21,429 bases of DNA. Source: Paulinella micropora. Lineage: Eukaryota > Cercozoa > Imbricatea > Euglyphida. The notes under the pieces are model-generated. The model made no database searches. It worked only from the letters and a program-made list of their open reading frames with translations, and was not told where the DNA came from. The stretch covers positions 353,406 to 374,834 of the forward strand of contig BJOX01000247.1 in assembly GCA_009731375.1 (NCBI GenBank), given 5' to 3'. A program made the translations under genes and the position numbers. Within the stretch, counting starts at the first letter, position 1, and each line of letters opens with the position of its first letter. This document shows, in pieces, positions 1 to 21,429 of this stretch.

Positions 1-51
<51 letters not shown>

Positions 52-82
52 CCCCCCCTCTCTCCTTCTCTCTCTCTCTCAC
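1..82. repeat. (CT)n microsatellite at the left edge
   Basis: Uninterrupted CT dinucleotide for about 48 bp, then a C run and more CT, directly after the exon 14 donor in gene orientation. Confidence 0.95.
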
Positions 83-20923
<20,841 letters not shown>

Positions 20924-20983
20924 CTAGGAAACAATAGAGGAAACACTACTTAGATATGTCTATTTGCCTACTTAAAATGAATG

Positions 20984-21016
20984 AAACTTATTTCAGATAT
21001 GAATACTTCCCCAAGA
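20984..21016 (-). pseudogene. Partial copy of the 5' part of exon 1
   Basis: This stretch matches the first ~30 bases of exon 1 (plus-strand core cagatatgaatacttccc against cagatacgaatacttccc). It has an extra base that shifts the frame to a stop, and its acceptor AG is lost. It lies about 60 bp upstream of exon 1 in gene orientation and looks like a broken tandem duplicate. Confidence 0.7.
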
Positions 21017-21021
21017 AAAAT

Positions 21022-21192
21022 ACATATGCATGCATGTATGTATGTATGCATGTATGTATGTATGTATGCATTTATGTATATATATGTGTGTGTATGTATG
21101 TATTAGTAGCCTTCGAAGGTTTTACAAGGCGATGCTAGCAAGAAGAACAAGACAAAAGAATATGTGTGAAAATAGGCATGTATGTATGTATG

Positions 21193-21289
<97 letters not shown>

Positions 21290-21347
21290 GTCTATCTGTC
21301 TATCTATCTATCTATCTATCCATCTATCTATCTATCTATCTATCTAT
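21022..21347. repeat. GTAT and TATC microsatellites
   Basis: (GTAT)n to about 21,100, then (TATC)n from 21,191. Here the pyrimidine-rich strand is the plus strand, opposite to most of the gene. Confidence 0.95.
21111..21134 (-). CDS. Doubtful exon 0 upstream of the PH domain
   Basis: On the minus strand a strong pyrimidine tract ending in CTAG precedes 24 nt reading SPCKTFEG across the next junction. Its phase (2 in, 1 out) would join exon 1 to give FEG-KYSYLNK, which looks like the start of a PH domain. The donor would be GC rather than GT, so this may be chance. Confidence 0.25.
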
Positions 21348-21429
21348 CCCCGCCTGGTACTAGGGAGCTTTGGTATCGCCTGTATCAGTCCCTTCCGTGC
21401 AAACATCACGGCTTAGCTGGGCATCGGGT
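21348..21429 (-). mobile_element. R470 copy 3, inverted and cut by the window edge
   Basis: Matches the reverse complement of part of R470 (about 14,661-14,742) with a few changes. It begins inside the element, directly at the TATC array, so it is truncated there. Confidence 0.85.

Overview
This is eukaryotic nuclear DNA. Roughly nine tenths of the readable sequence is microsatellite, satellite-like repeat or transposon remnant, broken by seven assembly gaps (runs of N). Supporting a eukaryote are tRNA-derived SINEs with an A box and B box, a short GT-AG intron, and a split gene for a PH-RhoGAP signalling protein. The species cannot be fixed from sequence alone; a repeat-rich animal or an intron-rich protist would both fit. 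No bacterial genes, operons or CRISPR arrays are present, and nothing suggests an intact long open reading frame. The long open frames in the window are translations of simple repeats.

The main result is a minus-strand gene hidden among the repeats. Short islands of non-repetitive sequence, read from about 20.9 kb down to position 83, translate in order into a PH domain followed by a RhoGAP domain. I place 14 exons (about 0.99 kb of coding sequence over about 20.8 kb), plus one doubtful upstream exon. Reading phase is compatible at every junction, although I used phase to choose between alternative ends for exons 3, 10 and 11, and exon 5 has no visible donor. The start of the protein and the last RhoGAP helix lie outside the placed exons. 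The RhoGAP part has His where the catalytic arginine finger should be, and other active-site positions are also changed, so a catalytically dead GAP fold (as in OCRL/INPP5B) or a decaying gene is likely.

Layout, in plus coordinates. 1-1,570: terminal exon 14 and seven degenerate copies of it in GA/GAA repeats. 1,571-5,210: TA, GTAT and TAA repeats, a two-hairpin element, SINEs and two gaps. 5,218-11,484: exons 13 to 6 (RhoGAP domain and the end of the PH domain), each in its own microsatellite and often with repeated exon fragments nearby. 11,491-13,548: hairpin element, LINE-like and SINE-like 3' ends, a 25-bp minisatellite and TAA repeats. 13,656-15,253: exons 5, 4 and 3, a hairpin element and a ~470-bp dispersed repeat. 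15,254-19,900: an intron of nearly 5 kb with opposed CATTA/TAATG arrays, a foldback element, CA/GA/TA and GATA arrays, a ~530-bp unassigned segment and a second ~470-bp repeat. 19,901-20,923: exons 2 and 1 with extra copies of exon 2. 21,000-21,429: GTAT and TATC repeats and a third, truncated copy of the ~470-bp repeat.

A recurring pattern ties this together: exon pieces that include a splice site (mostly the last 15-40 bases of an exon plus its donor, sometimes the acceptor half or the whole exon) have been copied in tandem together with the adjoining microsatellite. This is seen at exons 1, 2, 7, 8, 9, 11, 12, 13 and 14.
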